64,000 nucleotides of DNA from Desarmillaria ectypa (GCA_030407005.1 JAUDYN010000007.1:620001-684000), one strand, 5' to 3'; positions 36,576 to 48,217 are shown, numbered from the stretch's first letter. The notes: a model not told the origin generated them from the letters alone. Numbers and translations: made by a program.

Positions 36576-39091
36576 ATGACAGAATCTGACGTTGCCGTCA
36601 ACCTTTCTCCCAGGTCCTCTTTTCGCACGAGCAGGCCAATAGGGCCTCGAACCCAGCAACCGTCTTCCTCTCCTGCGTCTCTCTCCCTTGATTCAGCATC
36701 TCAGAGCAACCGTTTGGCGCAGTCGCGCAGTACCAGCTACTCCACAACGTCGACGGCGTATAACTCTAGTCCAGGTCTATCGTCCCCAGTGGCATCTATT
36801 GGAGGCTCACCGCTCGGGATCGAAAACAAAATGCTCCCGATAATATGCGAGAGGACCTCCCAGGACGACCCAGAGAGCCATAGCAATGGGTATAAGCGTG
36901 ACTCTGAGTCGACCATATCCACCGACACTGCAGCGCTTCCCGAGCCTACACGCTCATCCCTGTCCCCACCCCATAAATCCACGTCCCCACCAGCACCTCT
37001 ATTAACACCGTTATCGCCTATACCAGAACCAATTGTGATCCCACCTCTGCCACCGCCTGCCGCCACGGTCGAGCCCACCGCGCCAATTAGCTATGCATCT
37101 TTTCCGCCTGCCTTACTACCACCGCCACATATTGTAACGTCGGAGTCCTCGTCATCTTCCCAAAAGGTATTTCACCCGCCGCCGCCACATGCCTTCCAAG
37201 AACTCTCATTGTCTATCTCTTCGGCTTCACATCCCTCGCTCACACCTCCGCCTTTTATCGACGTGGCCCCGCTCAGCGTTCAGCGTACCGGTAACGTGTC
37301 GCCTTCGAATTTGTCACCAGTTAGTCGACCGATTGCCCGAAGTCCGACTCTCCCGCCTCCTCCCAAAGTCAACTTCGATTCCGTGGCTGTCAAGTGGAAG
37401 GGTCTACCACTGGAGGCCGCGCTTTGTACGTACTAGTTTCATGATATCTTTTCCTTCTATCTCCTCAACACGTCCTAATTACAGGGACTTTTGATTCCGC
37501 AGAACTCCAAACTATTGTTTCACGCGCAATCAGATCATCCGCTCAAGAGTCGTTCATTCGCCTCGTGTCGATCGATAATCTTGACAAGGCTCTGCCCGCG
37601 GAGCTCGATCGGCTTGACGCACTCAAGGCCGTGACACAATCCAAGTATCGGTTCAACACGCATAGACGAACGATGCTGTTGCAAGCACTACTCTCGTTCA
37701 GTGGTGCTGGGAGTGGGAAGGAGAAGGATGGTGGAACGAGTCTCGTAGCGACTGTGGCATCTCAACTATCGGATATATCCGCCGAGTGCGATTCTCTCGC
37801 AGAGCAGCTGGTTAGGATAACCGATCAGATTGGCCAAATTGGAAAACTAGTGGATGTACATTGGGGTAGCGCCTTGGCAATCGCATTGAGAAAGGTAAAT
37901 GAACCTTTTGAATGCATATTCTTTCTATCACTAACGTTCTGATGATGCAATCTACAGCTGAATGGGAGTTACGGTAAACGCGTCAAGGACCTTCTAGATG
38001 CGCGAGCACGGATCACTCAACTTGAGGCCGAGTTGGAGGATTCGTGGAAAGAGGCGGAGAAACTAGCCCGGGAACTAGACGAACTAGACGACCACGATAT
38101 TGACTTCGATGAGGATACCGGTGTTATTAAAAGAGCCCAAATCGTTTCTCTTCCTCGATCTCCCCCAGTCACTGTCATGAACATTCCACCTCTCCCTCCC
38201 ACTCCGTCTCCACCAGTACCCAAGACTCCAACATCGTCCCCTTCTTCCGTCTTTCCTTTGTCCCCACCCCCCGTTTTGTCATCGAAACCTTTACCTGCGA
38301 GGGCGATACCTGAGGACGTCATACCTGAGGAGATAACGGAGGAAGTTGAAGTGGAAACCATGAAGAAGAGCGATGACCGTGCCAGTATACGTAGTGCGAA
38401 GAGCGCACGGACCCGGGTTGCAGACCATTCTCGTGTCGAAAGGGTATCAGCCGCGAGACGGCGTAGCCTGCGTGCGTCAATGGGAAGCTTACGCCTCCCG
38501 CGGTCGCTCAGTCTGCGCAGCAATAAATCGTCTCATCCTCCACTACCTGCCATACCGAAAGAGTACTCTCCTACGCCACTACCATGCCCTCCTTCAATCC
38601 CCAATATTCTTCCAGTCCCTTTTCCAGACGCTACCCCAACCCGCCGAACGAGCATTGAGGATATCGAGATTGTCGCTCGGGATCCGGAGGAAATTCGGCA
38701 TGCAACTACGGATGATATGTGTATCATGCCTCTTCGGGATAATGAGGACGACCATGCCTCGCCGAAGAAACTTGCGCGACGATCAATCGATAACGTTACG
38801 TTAGCTGGCACTAGCATATATAGGCAAGACAGCAGTAAGCTCTGAATCAACTTCGTTTTTATCGATGCTGAGATGGGTTCAGAGTCCGGATCGTCAATTC
38901 CTTCGATATGGCTCAATGCGGACACGCCACAGACGCCTGCAGAACGCGTAGAGTCGCATATGACAACACATACTGAGAGCCAAAAGGGTACCTCATATAT
39001 GATGCTAAAGTCGTTGACGAAGAGATATTCATTACCATTCCCAACGGTGATTGCAAGGACATTTTCTGGAAAGTCTTCCCATTCGGGATGA
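36576..39091 (+). CDS. Ser/Pro-rich coiled-coil protein, 781 aa
   Basis: Four exons in phase: 36576-37425, 37485-37894, 37958-38834, 38883-39091. Residues 1-270 are low complexity, with Pro-rich runs (IPEPIVIPPLPPPAATVEP). A helical domain (about 275-425) begins VKWKGLPLEAALWTFDS and has QESFIRLVSIDNLDKALPAE and QSKYRFNTHRRTMLLQAL. A short coiled coil follows (ARITQLEAELEDSWKEAEKL), then a disordered basic tail. The last intron is set by phase to the acceptor at 38882 rather than the earlier AG at 38872. The layout resembles fungal cortical or septation scaffolds, but I do not recognise the family. No transmembrane segment. Confidence 0.8.
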
Positions 39092-40280
39092 TTGTGCACG
39101 TATCTACGACCCTTTACTGTATGTACTATTCACTCTCGGGACATAGCTGTATACATAGGTGTATATGTAAGGACTCACTAATATGCATAAGGCATTGGAT
39201 TCTCCGAACAGACCGTTGGGGGATACATATAAGTTGAGAGGCTGTCCTGTTTATTAAACGTGCACAAGCACCCAAGACAAGGACTGAGGTTGATTTGCAG
39301 CACGAGCAAATGTCATTCGTAAGCATGTATGAAAAAGCGAAGAGGTTGTGATTTCAGAGGGAGCAAATGAAGTTGCGAACCCCTACAAGACTGCCTAGCT
39401 GTCCTCTGCAAAAGGGCCTGAGGGCTACCAAACAGTGGGAATTCATGGGGCGGTATTCGGAGGGAAGAGACGAAAGATAACAAAGGTCAGATCAGATAAA
39501 GTTAGTATGAAGAGATGTTGGCGCAGGTCTTGCGGTAAATTTTCTGACGGGTCACCAGTGTGAACGGAAGATCCCTGCTGGGTCATTTCTGACAACGAGG
39601 GAACTTTGTCAGGACTCATCTGGAAAACCAACCCATTGCTAGTAAGGATATACGGATTTGTCCTCTCGCGGACTTGCTGTCTTTAATAGAGGTCTCTAAC
39701 CAGTGTCCTGGTCCATATCAAGAATGTGGGAGTGTACAGGAGCAACTGCTGAGCGACGGATTGGAACGGCGTGACCGACAATAATGCACCTTCCACTGCA
39801 GCCACTCCCACACGAGTATAAGAATCGCGTATTAGACACCCTGAACACACTTAGTCACCGGAACATACTGTACGTACCGCGCTGAGGGTTCCTCATCAAG
39901 AGGGTGGCAGAATAGCGGAAATGAAGGTATTATGAGTGGTATGAGTATTGGGAGTCCGGGGCTATTAGATGTTCATCATGTTGAGATAATTCTTACGAAG
40001 GATCACGCGGAATACGGGATTGACGTAGTACATGAACGGTGGAGTAGATAATCAATCGAGTAAAGAAAGAAGAAAAGCATACTATCGATCGACCAGAAAT
40101 GTCAATCAAAATGTCAAGTCGTGCACATTTCCTCAATAGCTCCACCGTCTCGCAAAAAAAAATCTGCAACGGCCTTTTGAGAATATAAACAAGCATTTCA
40201 CCAACTTTCCGATTTTTTCTTAATGATCTTGTAGTCGAACAAACGTTGCCGGTAAAGTTATCTCAAAATAAGCGGCGCGC
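39092..40280. other. Intergenic, no gene seen
   Basis: About 1.2 kb with only short frames. It includes the 3' flank of the coiled-coil gene and the 5' flank of the next small gene. Nothing recognised. Confidence 0.5.
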
Positions 40281-40751
40281 ATGTCAAGTGTGACCCGAGA
40301 TGCTGCTGGCACTGACCGAATACCGGTGCGTGTCTGCTTCTCTTCTCACCCACGATCACGATCTTGTTCTTGAGAGTATTTCTGCAAATGCAACATTTCA
40401 GTGACCACACATGTCTCTGGATCTATTACAGATGAAAGCGAGGACCTGGGACCTTCCAGACTGCCCTATGTCACCATAATGCGTCAACAAGAGCTTCGGA
40501 ACGAGCATATGAAACAAGAATCCATTCTGCAGGGATTGAAGAATAGCTTTGCAATGCAGCTCGAGGCGGTCGAACAGGAAGCTGGAGTGGCGTCGACGCG
40601 AGAACCAAGCCTGAATTTGGGTACGGCGGCGGCAGTATTCGGCCAAATTGCCGGGAGTTTGAGACGAAGTCACACCAATTCACTGCTCTTGTTCCCTCTC
40701 GCTCGTAAAACGCAAGCAAGCATCCGTTCGCCTAGATTTTATTTTAATTGA
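40281..40751 (+). CDS. Small helical unknown protein, about 118 aa
   Basis: An open frame from 40402 to 40751 encodes a helical segment, QELRNEHMKQESILQGLKNS, followed by a Gly/Ala-rich part. It has no suitable ATG near its start. The reading that closes in phase uses the ATG at 40281, a 7-nt first exon and an intron 40288-40401 (GTGTGA...TTTCAG). Initiation at the internal ATG near 40480 is an alternative. No known domain. The 5' structure is uncertain. Confidence 0.4.
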
Positions 40752-41296
40752 CTCGATATATATCATATGCTTGTGCTTGGAAATTTTTGTTCAGGTACAT
40801 GTCCATTTTATTGCAGTAGAATGAAAGAACTAGTTTTGCCAGGATGTAGGACGCACTGCCGTGATGAGAAATGCTATGGGATTGGCAGTATTCTGCAGCC
40901 ATGCAAGTAACATGCTACTTTCACCTTATAAAACATGCACATTGATCGGAACGTAGGGCAATGAGGCTCGAGTTCATTCAAAGTGCCAACACCGGCACAG
41001 CCTCCTCGCTTAGAGCAGCACGCGTTTTGTGAGGTCCCCGCTAAAGATGGCTTGGATATTCCGAGTAAACCCGCGTACCGTGCTCATTGTCATTTGCATT
41101 TGCATTTGCCGAGATGTGTCAGAAGTAGGCACCTCGCCGTCTCGACAACCCACTGACTGCGCATTGGCTAACAGATTAACCGGTGAGCCTGCGTTTAATA
41201 GCCAGATCTGTACAAAAGGGAGTAGTGATGATGCACAGAGAGAATACTTGTAGCAAAGAGAAGAACATTCCGAGTCAGGGATAACAGCTAATTTAA
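40752..41296. other. Convergent intergenic region
   Basis: 545 bp between the small + strand gene and the stop of the FMP52-like gene on the minus strand. No gene or motif recognised. Confidence 0.4.
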
Positions 41297-42353
41297 TTAC
41301 TCCCAAGGAGTCTGCGCAAGTGCGACGGCCCCAGCGTTAGGGATAGACACGAACCGTTTGCCCTCTGGTGTTTCCTCCTCAGCAGCTCGAGCAACAGAGG
41401 GTAGTCTTTCGGAACCCAACCACCCCGCTATTGCCATACTCTTGCCTAATGTCGCCACCTGCCATGTCCAAGTGAGTGATAATTCGTCATTACAATTGTG
41501 TTTCGAGTACTCGCCTTGATCTCCAAGCCCGAGAAAAAGCTTGAGAGTCTCAGGGTGTTGATAACACCCCTGCAGAATAACTCGTAAGGACAAGAAAATG
41601 CGAAAAGCAAAAAAAATATCGTACTCCGCAATGGTTTCAGGTAATCTGGATTGAGGTCGGGCAGTCCCCGCCAATAGGCCGGGATGGAATACGATCGTGT
41701 CGGAATATCCCATACTGGCTAGGGCTTCTTCGGTTTGACCTTTACATCTGAAACGAGTGAGACGCGTAACTTTGATGGGATAAACCAACGGCGTGCTACC
41801 TGGGATACAGGAATGAAGATTTCGCGTTCGCGCCGCCGCTCTACAGTTCCATTTAGTATTTTGGTTACTCGAAAGATATAAAACCTACCGAGAGGTAGAC
41901 GACTCTTTGCATGTGGTCCGGCACTCGTGCTTCCTTTGCAGAATTGATGACATAACTGTAGGACAATATAATGAACTCTAAATCATTGGACCAGAAAAAA
42001 GTCACAAACTCTTTGTCGATCCTCTCAAATGCAGCCGCGCTCCCAGCAGCCTTTCTGGTCGTTCCTAAACTATCGGATATTGTCTAATTAGACGGCTTAA
42101 ACGTCGGGAGAGCTTCTTACGTGATAAAAACGACATCCCATTTTCCGTCCTTGATTCCGGACTCTCCGAGCTTTTCAAAATCAATTGCCTTTTGAACGAG
42201 CTTGTCCGTGCCAGTAGAGAGTGTCGATAGGTCGGTAAGCCGGCGTCCGTACTCGCCAACTTTCGTGTAATGGGAAGACGCCAACAGCTCCTTAAGCAGA
42301 TGTTGGCCGGTCTGGCCGGTCGCACCGATAATGAGAGCTGTTTTTCCAGACAT
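41297..42353 (-). CDS. FMP52: FMP52-like NAD(P)-binding protein, 246 aa
   Basis: Seven exons in phase: 42353-42121, 42069-42010, 41955-41889, 41840-41800, 41747-41625, 41569-41515, 41458-41297. The N-terminal Rossmann motif is ALIIGATGQTGQHLL. YLSSGGANAKSSFLYPR followed by CKGQTEEAL matches the atypical short-chain dehydrogenase group of FMP52 and HTATIP2/TIP30. Yeast Fmp52 (231 aa) is found at mitochondria; the reaction is unknown. The C-terminus KSMAIAGWLGSERLPSVARA is typical. The intron after 41515 has a GC donor (AAG|GCGAGT). Confidence 0.9.
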
Positions 42354-42492
42354 GGTGGTGGTTGGAAAGGAAGAGTGGTTCACTGACGCATACAATACTT
42401 ACGCACTGATGAAGGCGGTGTGATTGCGTCATGGCTGCCGAGCGTGAACATGAGACAAACAGGTACAATTAGATTCTATGTATAATATCTGC

Positions 42493-44511
42493 TCAGTCAT
42501 CCTCATCATCGCCAATAATATGATTGGATTCTTCGGCGTTTGGAACCCGCGAGTACCATTTCGTTCTTGTCCCTGACGCCATCTCTATGCTGTCACTTGA
42601 ATTACTTTTCGCATCAGAGGCATTTCGCCCACTAACGGTGTATAGATGGATCATCCACATGATGAGCGTGTATAGGAGGAATGACAAACTATAGGCCACT
42701 GTGAGCACCAGAAAACAGTCCAAGCCAAGAAAGTGATCCTTGCCTGAACATGATCAAGACATAAGTTACATGATCCATCTCGTTGTCATGCACGAACTGT
42801 ACTTCCTCGTCAGTAGCTGACATGAAGAGAAGTCTGCTAGTCGTCAGAAAGCACATCTATTAGCTACAGGTATGTAAGCTTACCCAGCCGAAACAAGGAG
42901 CTAGCCACAACTGTCAACATATAAACTGGGACAGAATTGAGCGATAACTCACGAAGGGAGGTAAATGTCGAAAAACTTTCGCCGCAGAGGTCCGACTGCT
43001 TTCTGAAGGCGAGTCCATGCCTGAGGAGAAACGAGGGCTTTGCGCTGCAAGAGTATGCTCGCTGTTATTGTCGTCTTCTACAAAAGCTTCGGAATTCGTT
43101 GGACTTGAGAAGAAACATATTTCAATGATGCGAGCAAAGCCAGCAAGCATTAGGGTGTAGCCAAACATTGCGTGTACCTGGGACATAATGAATAAACCAG
43201 GGTTGGACATTCCGCTACAGGCATCGCACCTTAGTTGAGATCATGAGAGCCTGCGCATGCTCAGACATTCCCCAGCCAGTCAAAATGATACTGAACATAG
43301 AAATTATCAGAACCGAAGGCTGGTGACCGCGCTGTGACCTACATCAATCCCGGAACTACATTACGCTACAAAGAAATGAGTGGATGGAAGAAATGATGAC
43401 GTGAAGCACAAACCTGGTTGTTGCGAGCGAGGAAAATGCCGAGAGCGCCGCCGCACCACCCTGTTGAAGGAGGCGTTAAAGGCGAAGGACGTTAAATCAA
43501 ATATAAGCTTACAAAGAACTCCCAGAATTCTGAAAGGAGGAAATTAGCGAAGATGGATCGTGCGAAGGTATAAAGACATACGTGTGCTGCATATCCTTGA
43601 CAGACCAGTCACCGCCATGGTGTTCAGTAAAGGTGTTAACTGATAACTATTATCAGTCAAATATGACGATTTGTCCGTAGAATCTAACATACCGATACCC
43701 TATAAACAGCACTGTTGAATGGGGCTGATAGGTATTAGGCATATAGATGCTTACCCAGAGCATGATAACCCTTCCAACAGTTTAAGCACTTGGGAATTGA
43801 AAAGAAATGTGACGTCCTCACCATGAATCCCACCACTCTGGGCTACGTCCACTACGCCTCACCCAAGCTTCGCCAACAAGTAATAGAATGGCCATAATTA
43901 TGCCATAGGCGATAAACCCGCTGCCCATGATGTAGTGCGCGAGACATTGGCCCAAATGTCCTCCGCGACAATAACCTCGGAAAGTAGCAACTCCAAACAC
44001 AATCTGCACCCATCCAAATATTGGATACGCCTTTCCAATAACACCATGCAGTCTGACCATGTACGGGCGAATCGATTTCTCGTGTATATGTAGTTTTAGA
44101 TAGATACCAAGGGCCAGCTGCATGAAAATGGGTATAAAAAGGATGTTCGCATAGGTTCCGTGGACTGATTTCAAGAACATTCGCCCTTCATGTTTGTGGC
44201 CCAAGAAGTATCCCGCGAGCGTCAGCGCAAATCCCGTACTCTACATGGACCTCTCGGTAAGTATTCCACCTTCCTGCCAGGAGACATACCTGGAGGGGAA
44301 CATGCCATCGACTCCTCGTTATTCCAAGGACCATTCCAGCAGGGAAAAGGAGACCCCAGATTAGTGCCTGCAAAGCCATATGGATCCACAGAATGGCATC
44401 CACCGGTGCGTTTTTCTGTTCGTCGGTAAGGTGTTCATGATGGGAGTGTGCATATACAAGACAAGAAGCTAGAGAAAATACAACAGAGAGCAGGAAAAAA
44501 TCGCGCGCCAT
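42493..44511 (-). CDS. YTP1-like multi-pass membrane protein; last exon out of frame
   Basis: Exons: 44511-44290, 44240-43822, 43770-43755, 43699-43693 (7 nt), 43639-43582, 43529-43513, 43460-43414, 43365-43343, 43290-43230, 43177-42953, 42900-42884, 42833-42744, then 42698-42493. The protein has an N-terminal signal or anchor segment ([20 protein letters not shown]), several hydrophobic helices, [19 protein letters not shown], and [13 protein letters not shown], hallmarks of the YTP1 family. The function is unknown; yeast YTP1 is a membrane protein of similar layout. All junctions keep phase up to 42744. The last exon encodes the expected tail ([15 protein letters not shown] to GDDEDD) but in the wrong phase, so translation would stop after LIMFSGL. 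Confidence 0.82.
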
Positions 44512-45427
44512 GGCCGAGTAAGACAGACTGAGCAACCGCCTGTTTGACTATGTCCATCGTAACGGACTGACGCTGAATCACCGGTAAAACATTACGTAAT
44601 AATACGTAAGCCAGATGTCATTATCGCATTGTCGCATGGTTCCACTCTTCAACCTATTTCCGAACCCAGTCATTAGATCTACATCTACCGCTTCCTCGAC
44701 GCGTCGAATGTTGACACCAAGGTATATGGCTGAATTTTTAAGTGTTATTTAGCTTCTAGGATGAACTAGCAGGATTTCCCTCTCTCTTCGGCTCCATCAT
44801 CACCAAATTTGCGCGTTTCTGGTACCAAACTTTCTCCTTCCACGCCTCTCCTAGCCTTGGTACCAATCTCTTCCTTATGGGTTTACCCTATTCAGGGATA
44901 TCATGTCCTTTGTTCTTTGAAACCTTCTTCGGGTAAAAATCTAGATTCAATTTTACGAAATGGTCAGGGTAGCTGATAGCCGCCTCGTAGCGGTCTCCGA
45001 GCCTTTCCATGCTGTTTCTACTTCCACAAGACCATATCTCTGTGCTGTACGACCTATGAGTCGCCGTTATACTGTGATAAGGCTCTCCTCGAGCTTCTGA
45101 ATGTCTCTGAATCAGTTTTCGGACCCTCTCCGAGCGCCTATGGCACAGTATCGAAGCCCTTCAAATACAGCCCTCCTTCAAGCAAGCCCCGGTGTTATAT
45201 TACTCTCTATCTTTTATTGTGGTCTTCCCTGCCCGGCTTGTGCTCCATTATTTCTGCCCCGATCCCGGTTACGGTCGGTGCACCGTGTCCCTTAATCAAG
45301 AAAGAGCGCTTGTTTGAACAGCGAACAATGCGCGTCTTCATGGTCGATCATGCAAGGTCGTGACTCAAGTGGACTAGTTAAATAAGCTCGGCCGAGGGTG
45401 TGTCTCTTAATTACCCTCTCTCATGTC
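44512..45427. promoter_or_regulatory. Divergent upstream region, YTP1-like/LRR-like
   Basis: About 900 bp between divergent starts. Short pyrimidine-rich frames only. An upstream F-box exon for the + gene was sought here and not found. Confidence 0.35.
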
Positions 45428-46357
45428 ATGGCTGCCGTCCAGTGTTTCGCCTTGCAAGACGCTCAGGGTCACCCCCTCATCACTGTCGGCATGACCCTCA
45501 GGGATGCCCAGCTATTTTCCCCAGCATCGTTGACACGGTCCCTCACCCATGAGAATATGCAGGACATCTTTCCCACCCGACCCGACGGCATCGTCCTTGC
45601 TTTTGGGCATCTTGTCAGTCATACCTCCGACTTGATACCTGTCCTTGAAGGCCTCTTGGGCGACTACCTCCCCATTGAGCTCAAGGTGATCGCCTTTGAT
45701 GGTGTCTTCGACTCCTTGCTGCGGGACTTCCTGCTGTTCTGTCTCTCCCGAAAGACGCCGAAGGATCTCAAGGTTCATATCATACAGACCACTGATGATT
45801 CGTGGACGGTATCCAATCAACCCGACATCACGTACTCGTTCGGTTTTGGTGTCTGCCCTTCGTACTCCCCGAACAACATCAGCTCAGTGTCCGTGTCCAG
45901 CAGGGTGTTTGATGGACCCATAATTCGCTCCCTCGGTTTCTTGCCCAACCTTGCAGTCCTGAAAATCATATCGGATGGTGCTATTGCTGCGAATCTTCCT
46001 CCTCCATCTACCTGTCTCTTCCCGAGTCTTCTTAAACTCGAGTTTTATGGGAACATACCAGATGCCTGCACTGCCTTGATGGCCTGCGTCAGCGCTGCGA
46101 ATCGTGTTCTAGTGTTCCAAATACAGGCAGCTTCTCTGAGCAGCCCGCAGGATATGACGGTTCTTCGAGGAACCATTCATACCTTCTGTCCAGTGTTGAG
46201 GTCCCTCAAGGTTACCATCCGCGACTGCCATCCTGCCGAGGAAAATTGGATGAACATGGCCGACTTTGTCCCATGTCCATATTCGTTGACGTCGCTGACG
46301 GTGCTGCACCCGACCGTGTCTTTCTCTTTGGCTAATGGGTTTTTAGTCGAGGATTGA
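45428..46357 (+). CDS. F-box/LRR-like repeat protein without visible F-box, 309 aa
   Basis: A single open frame from the ATG at 45428. It shows repeated leucine-rich units such as SLGFLPNLAVLKIISDGAIA, FPSLLKLEFYGN and CPVLRSLKVTIRDC, as in the large agaricomycete F-box/LRR families. The usual N-terminal F-box (about 40 residues) is absent, so this may be a truncated gene or have an unrecognised 5' exon. No signal peptide. A damaged paralog lies 0.7 kb downstream. The role is unknown. Confidence 0.6.
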   Translation: MAAVQCFALQDAQGHPLITVGMTLRDAQLFSPASLTRSLTHENMQDIFPTRPDGIVLAFGHLVSHTSDLIPVLEGLLGDYLPIELKVIAFDGVFDSLLRDFLLFCLSRKTPKDLKVHIIQTTDDSWTVSNQPDITYSFGFGVCPSYSPNNISSVSVSSRVFDGPIIRSLGFLPNLAVLKIISDGAIAANLPPPSTCLFPSLLKLEFYGNIPDACTALMACVSAANRVLVFQIQAASLSSPQDMTVLRGTIHTFCPVLRSLKVTIRDCHPAEENWMNMADFVPCPYSLTSLTVLHPTVSFSLANGFLVED

Positions 46358-47039
46358 GCAAACGTTGTGTTCTGCTTCTGGTTGTAATTCCTCATTTAAA
46401 ACGTATGTCTTTCTCTCCTGGCTCGTCATCCACTAGGTATTGACGATAACCTCAGCTTTCCGGTCTTTCGGGCTTTATCATTATTTTTCGGATTATGTAG
46501 ATCTATTTTTTGCTCTGATTTTGTTGTTATTATTGTCCTTGATATAGTTTATACACATGTAAGTTGTATCCCCTTCTCATCTCGTAGCCTAAACAGCGGC
46601 TGTAATACTTTACTACAGTAAAGCTTACGCTGCGTGCGGAAGAGGTTGCATGAAAGATTACCCCGACGCTTTTTCCTAGCTTCTCACCGGCAAATTCCGT
46701 AGTCCGGACTCATTCTCAAGCGCCGTCAACCTCGAAATGGTACACCAGGGCAGCGTACCTTGACTTGCTTCAAATGGCTTACAATAACTGGCAGCTGCTG
46801 TGGACGAATATTTGGATCCATTGTCCTTTCCCCACTAGGACTTCGGCAACGTACCACCTACTGTCCATGAGATCAGTTTCTAATCTCGCCGTTCCCCGCG
46901 TCACAGCGATCCTCCCCAGAAGGACACCTCGAAGGGTTTATGACATTTATGCTTTGTAGGAATATAACTCGACACATTTGCTCTTCATCGCACCGACTCG
47001 TGACCCACAACGTTAGCATTGTCCTATTTATAGCGCAAC
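46358..47039. other. Spacer between the LRR-like gene and its broken copy
   Basis: T-rich 3' flank, then short frames. Possibly it includes the lost 5' end of the second copy. Confidence 0.35.
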
Positions 47040-47488
47040 GGATAACGGTTACGGACAACGAGCAGTGATCCCTTGGTACTAGCAGCAGATGAAACCTTTG
47101 CCACGGTGCTGTTGCAGCTTATCAATGCCGGCTGGTCTCCGTCGCTACAGGACCGTATCCTTTCTCATCCTTTTGCAAAGATAGGTGGAGATCTCACGGT
47201 TCGCGTCGTCGACCTGCGGAGCCAAGAGCTGGTCTACGTCTTGAATTATTTTTCAATCTTACCATACTACCATCACACTGTCTGGACAACATCGGCGCGG
47301 TGGTACTGACCACAAGTATTTTGGACGTCACCACCATCAACGCCCTTGGTTCGTTGCCCAATCTCCAATCACTCAAAGTCGTTGCGAAGCATCTCATGTC
47401 CGCCGTGTCGCGACCTTCTCTCCCTCTGTTTCGTAATCTCGTTGAGCTTGAGGTCGAGGGGGAATTAGAGACGCTTATCGTATCTTGA
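47040..47488 (+). pseudogene. Broken paralog of the LRR-like protein
   Basis: Two frames on the plus strand together resemble the upstream gene. The first has VLLQLINAGWSPSLQDRI and runs into a stop near 47309. The second, in another phase, has LDVTTINALGSLPNLQSLKV and FRNLVELEVEG and stops at 47488. The second aligns with DGPIIRSLGFLPNLAVLKI and FPSLLKLEFYG of the upstream copy. At least one frameshift and a C-terminal truncation are needed. An unrecognised intron could explain the frame change, but not the early end. Confidence 0.5.
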
Positions 47489-48130
47489 AGGCTTGCTTCA
47501 AGTCCCAGAGTCGCGTTAGGAAGTTCTGCGTCTGTTCATCTTCGTATGAATCGACCGAGAGACTTGACAAGCTCTTGTGTCCCAAGGTGAACCACGTCAG
47601 TATTATTGTTCTTCCAAGGGTCAAGTGCAAAATACCTACCAAGGACTGACCGTCGTCGCATCAGTGTGTTTCTTTTGGCCTTTCCTATCATGTGCTGACA
47701 ATGTATCGAGGCAAATGTTTTGTATTCGGACGTTCTTGGCTCTTACGACAATATTTTTCTCTCTTCCCACAATCCTCCTTATTCTTCATCACATAGCAGC
47801 TATATTGTATTTTATTTAATTATTCTCATGCCGTTGGGAGTTTTTTTCTATAAATGACTAGTATTCTCAAATGATCGGCGCAGGTTCAAACGCTTCTAAA
47901 ATCCTTGCCTCGACGTCCGCAGTTGATGGAGGCTACGCGAACGGAACCCATCTCCGGAGCAGGATGGCGCATTGCCGAATTGCGGCATTGCTGTGACGGT
48001 TTATCGGAGATCAAAGAGCTATCTACAGCCGGAACCAGCCGTGGTCTGGTTAAATTTTCGCCCTCTATGAGTGCTGCTCTTCTGTCAAAGTTCGAAGGTC
48101 GATGTCATTGCCAGCCACGACGATAAAAAG
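47489..48130. promoter_or_regulatory. Upstream region of tRNase Z
   Basis: No gene recognised. It should hold the tRNase Z promoter and 5' leader. An out-of-frame ATG at 48102 opens a short upstream ORF that overlaps the main ATG. Confidence 0.4.
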
Positions 48131-48217
48131 CTGGCACGTTTACTCTCCCTTCCACTCGTCTTCCCTCTCCTTCGCCGCCCATTCTCGTCCGTGGCTACCA
48201 ATCCTGTCACAGCCAAT
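48131..48217 (+). other. Putative CUG-initiated mitochondrial leader of tRNase Z
   Basis: Twenty-nine codons open and in frame with the ATG at 48218. The leader is Arg/Leu/Ser-rich with no acidic residue, and includes LLRRPFSSVATN. The CTG has A at -3 and G at +4, a favourable initiation context. The frame stays open back to a TGA at 48068-48070, with no ATG. Confidence 0.5.

Noticed and set aside
37494..37600. Assignment of the coiled-coil protein to a named septation family
   Set aside because: The helical domain recalls such scaffolds, but I cannot match it securely to a family from sequence alone.
38017..38523. A 168-codon minus frame overlapping the coiled-coil gene
   Set aside because: Low-complexity shadow of a real exon; no splice partners or domain.
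41761..41768. ACGCGT box on the minus-strand FMP52-like gene
   Set aside because: It lies inside an intron of that gene, far from any transcription start, so I give it no regulatory meaning.
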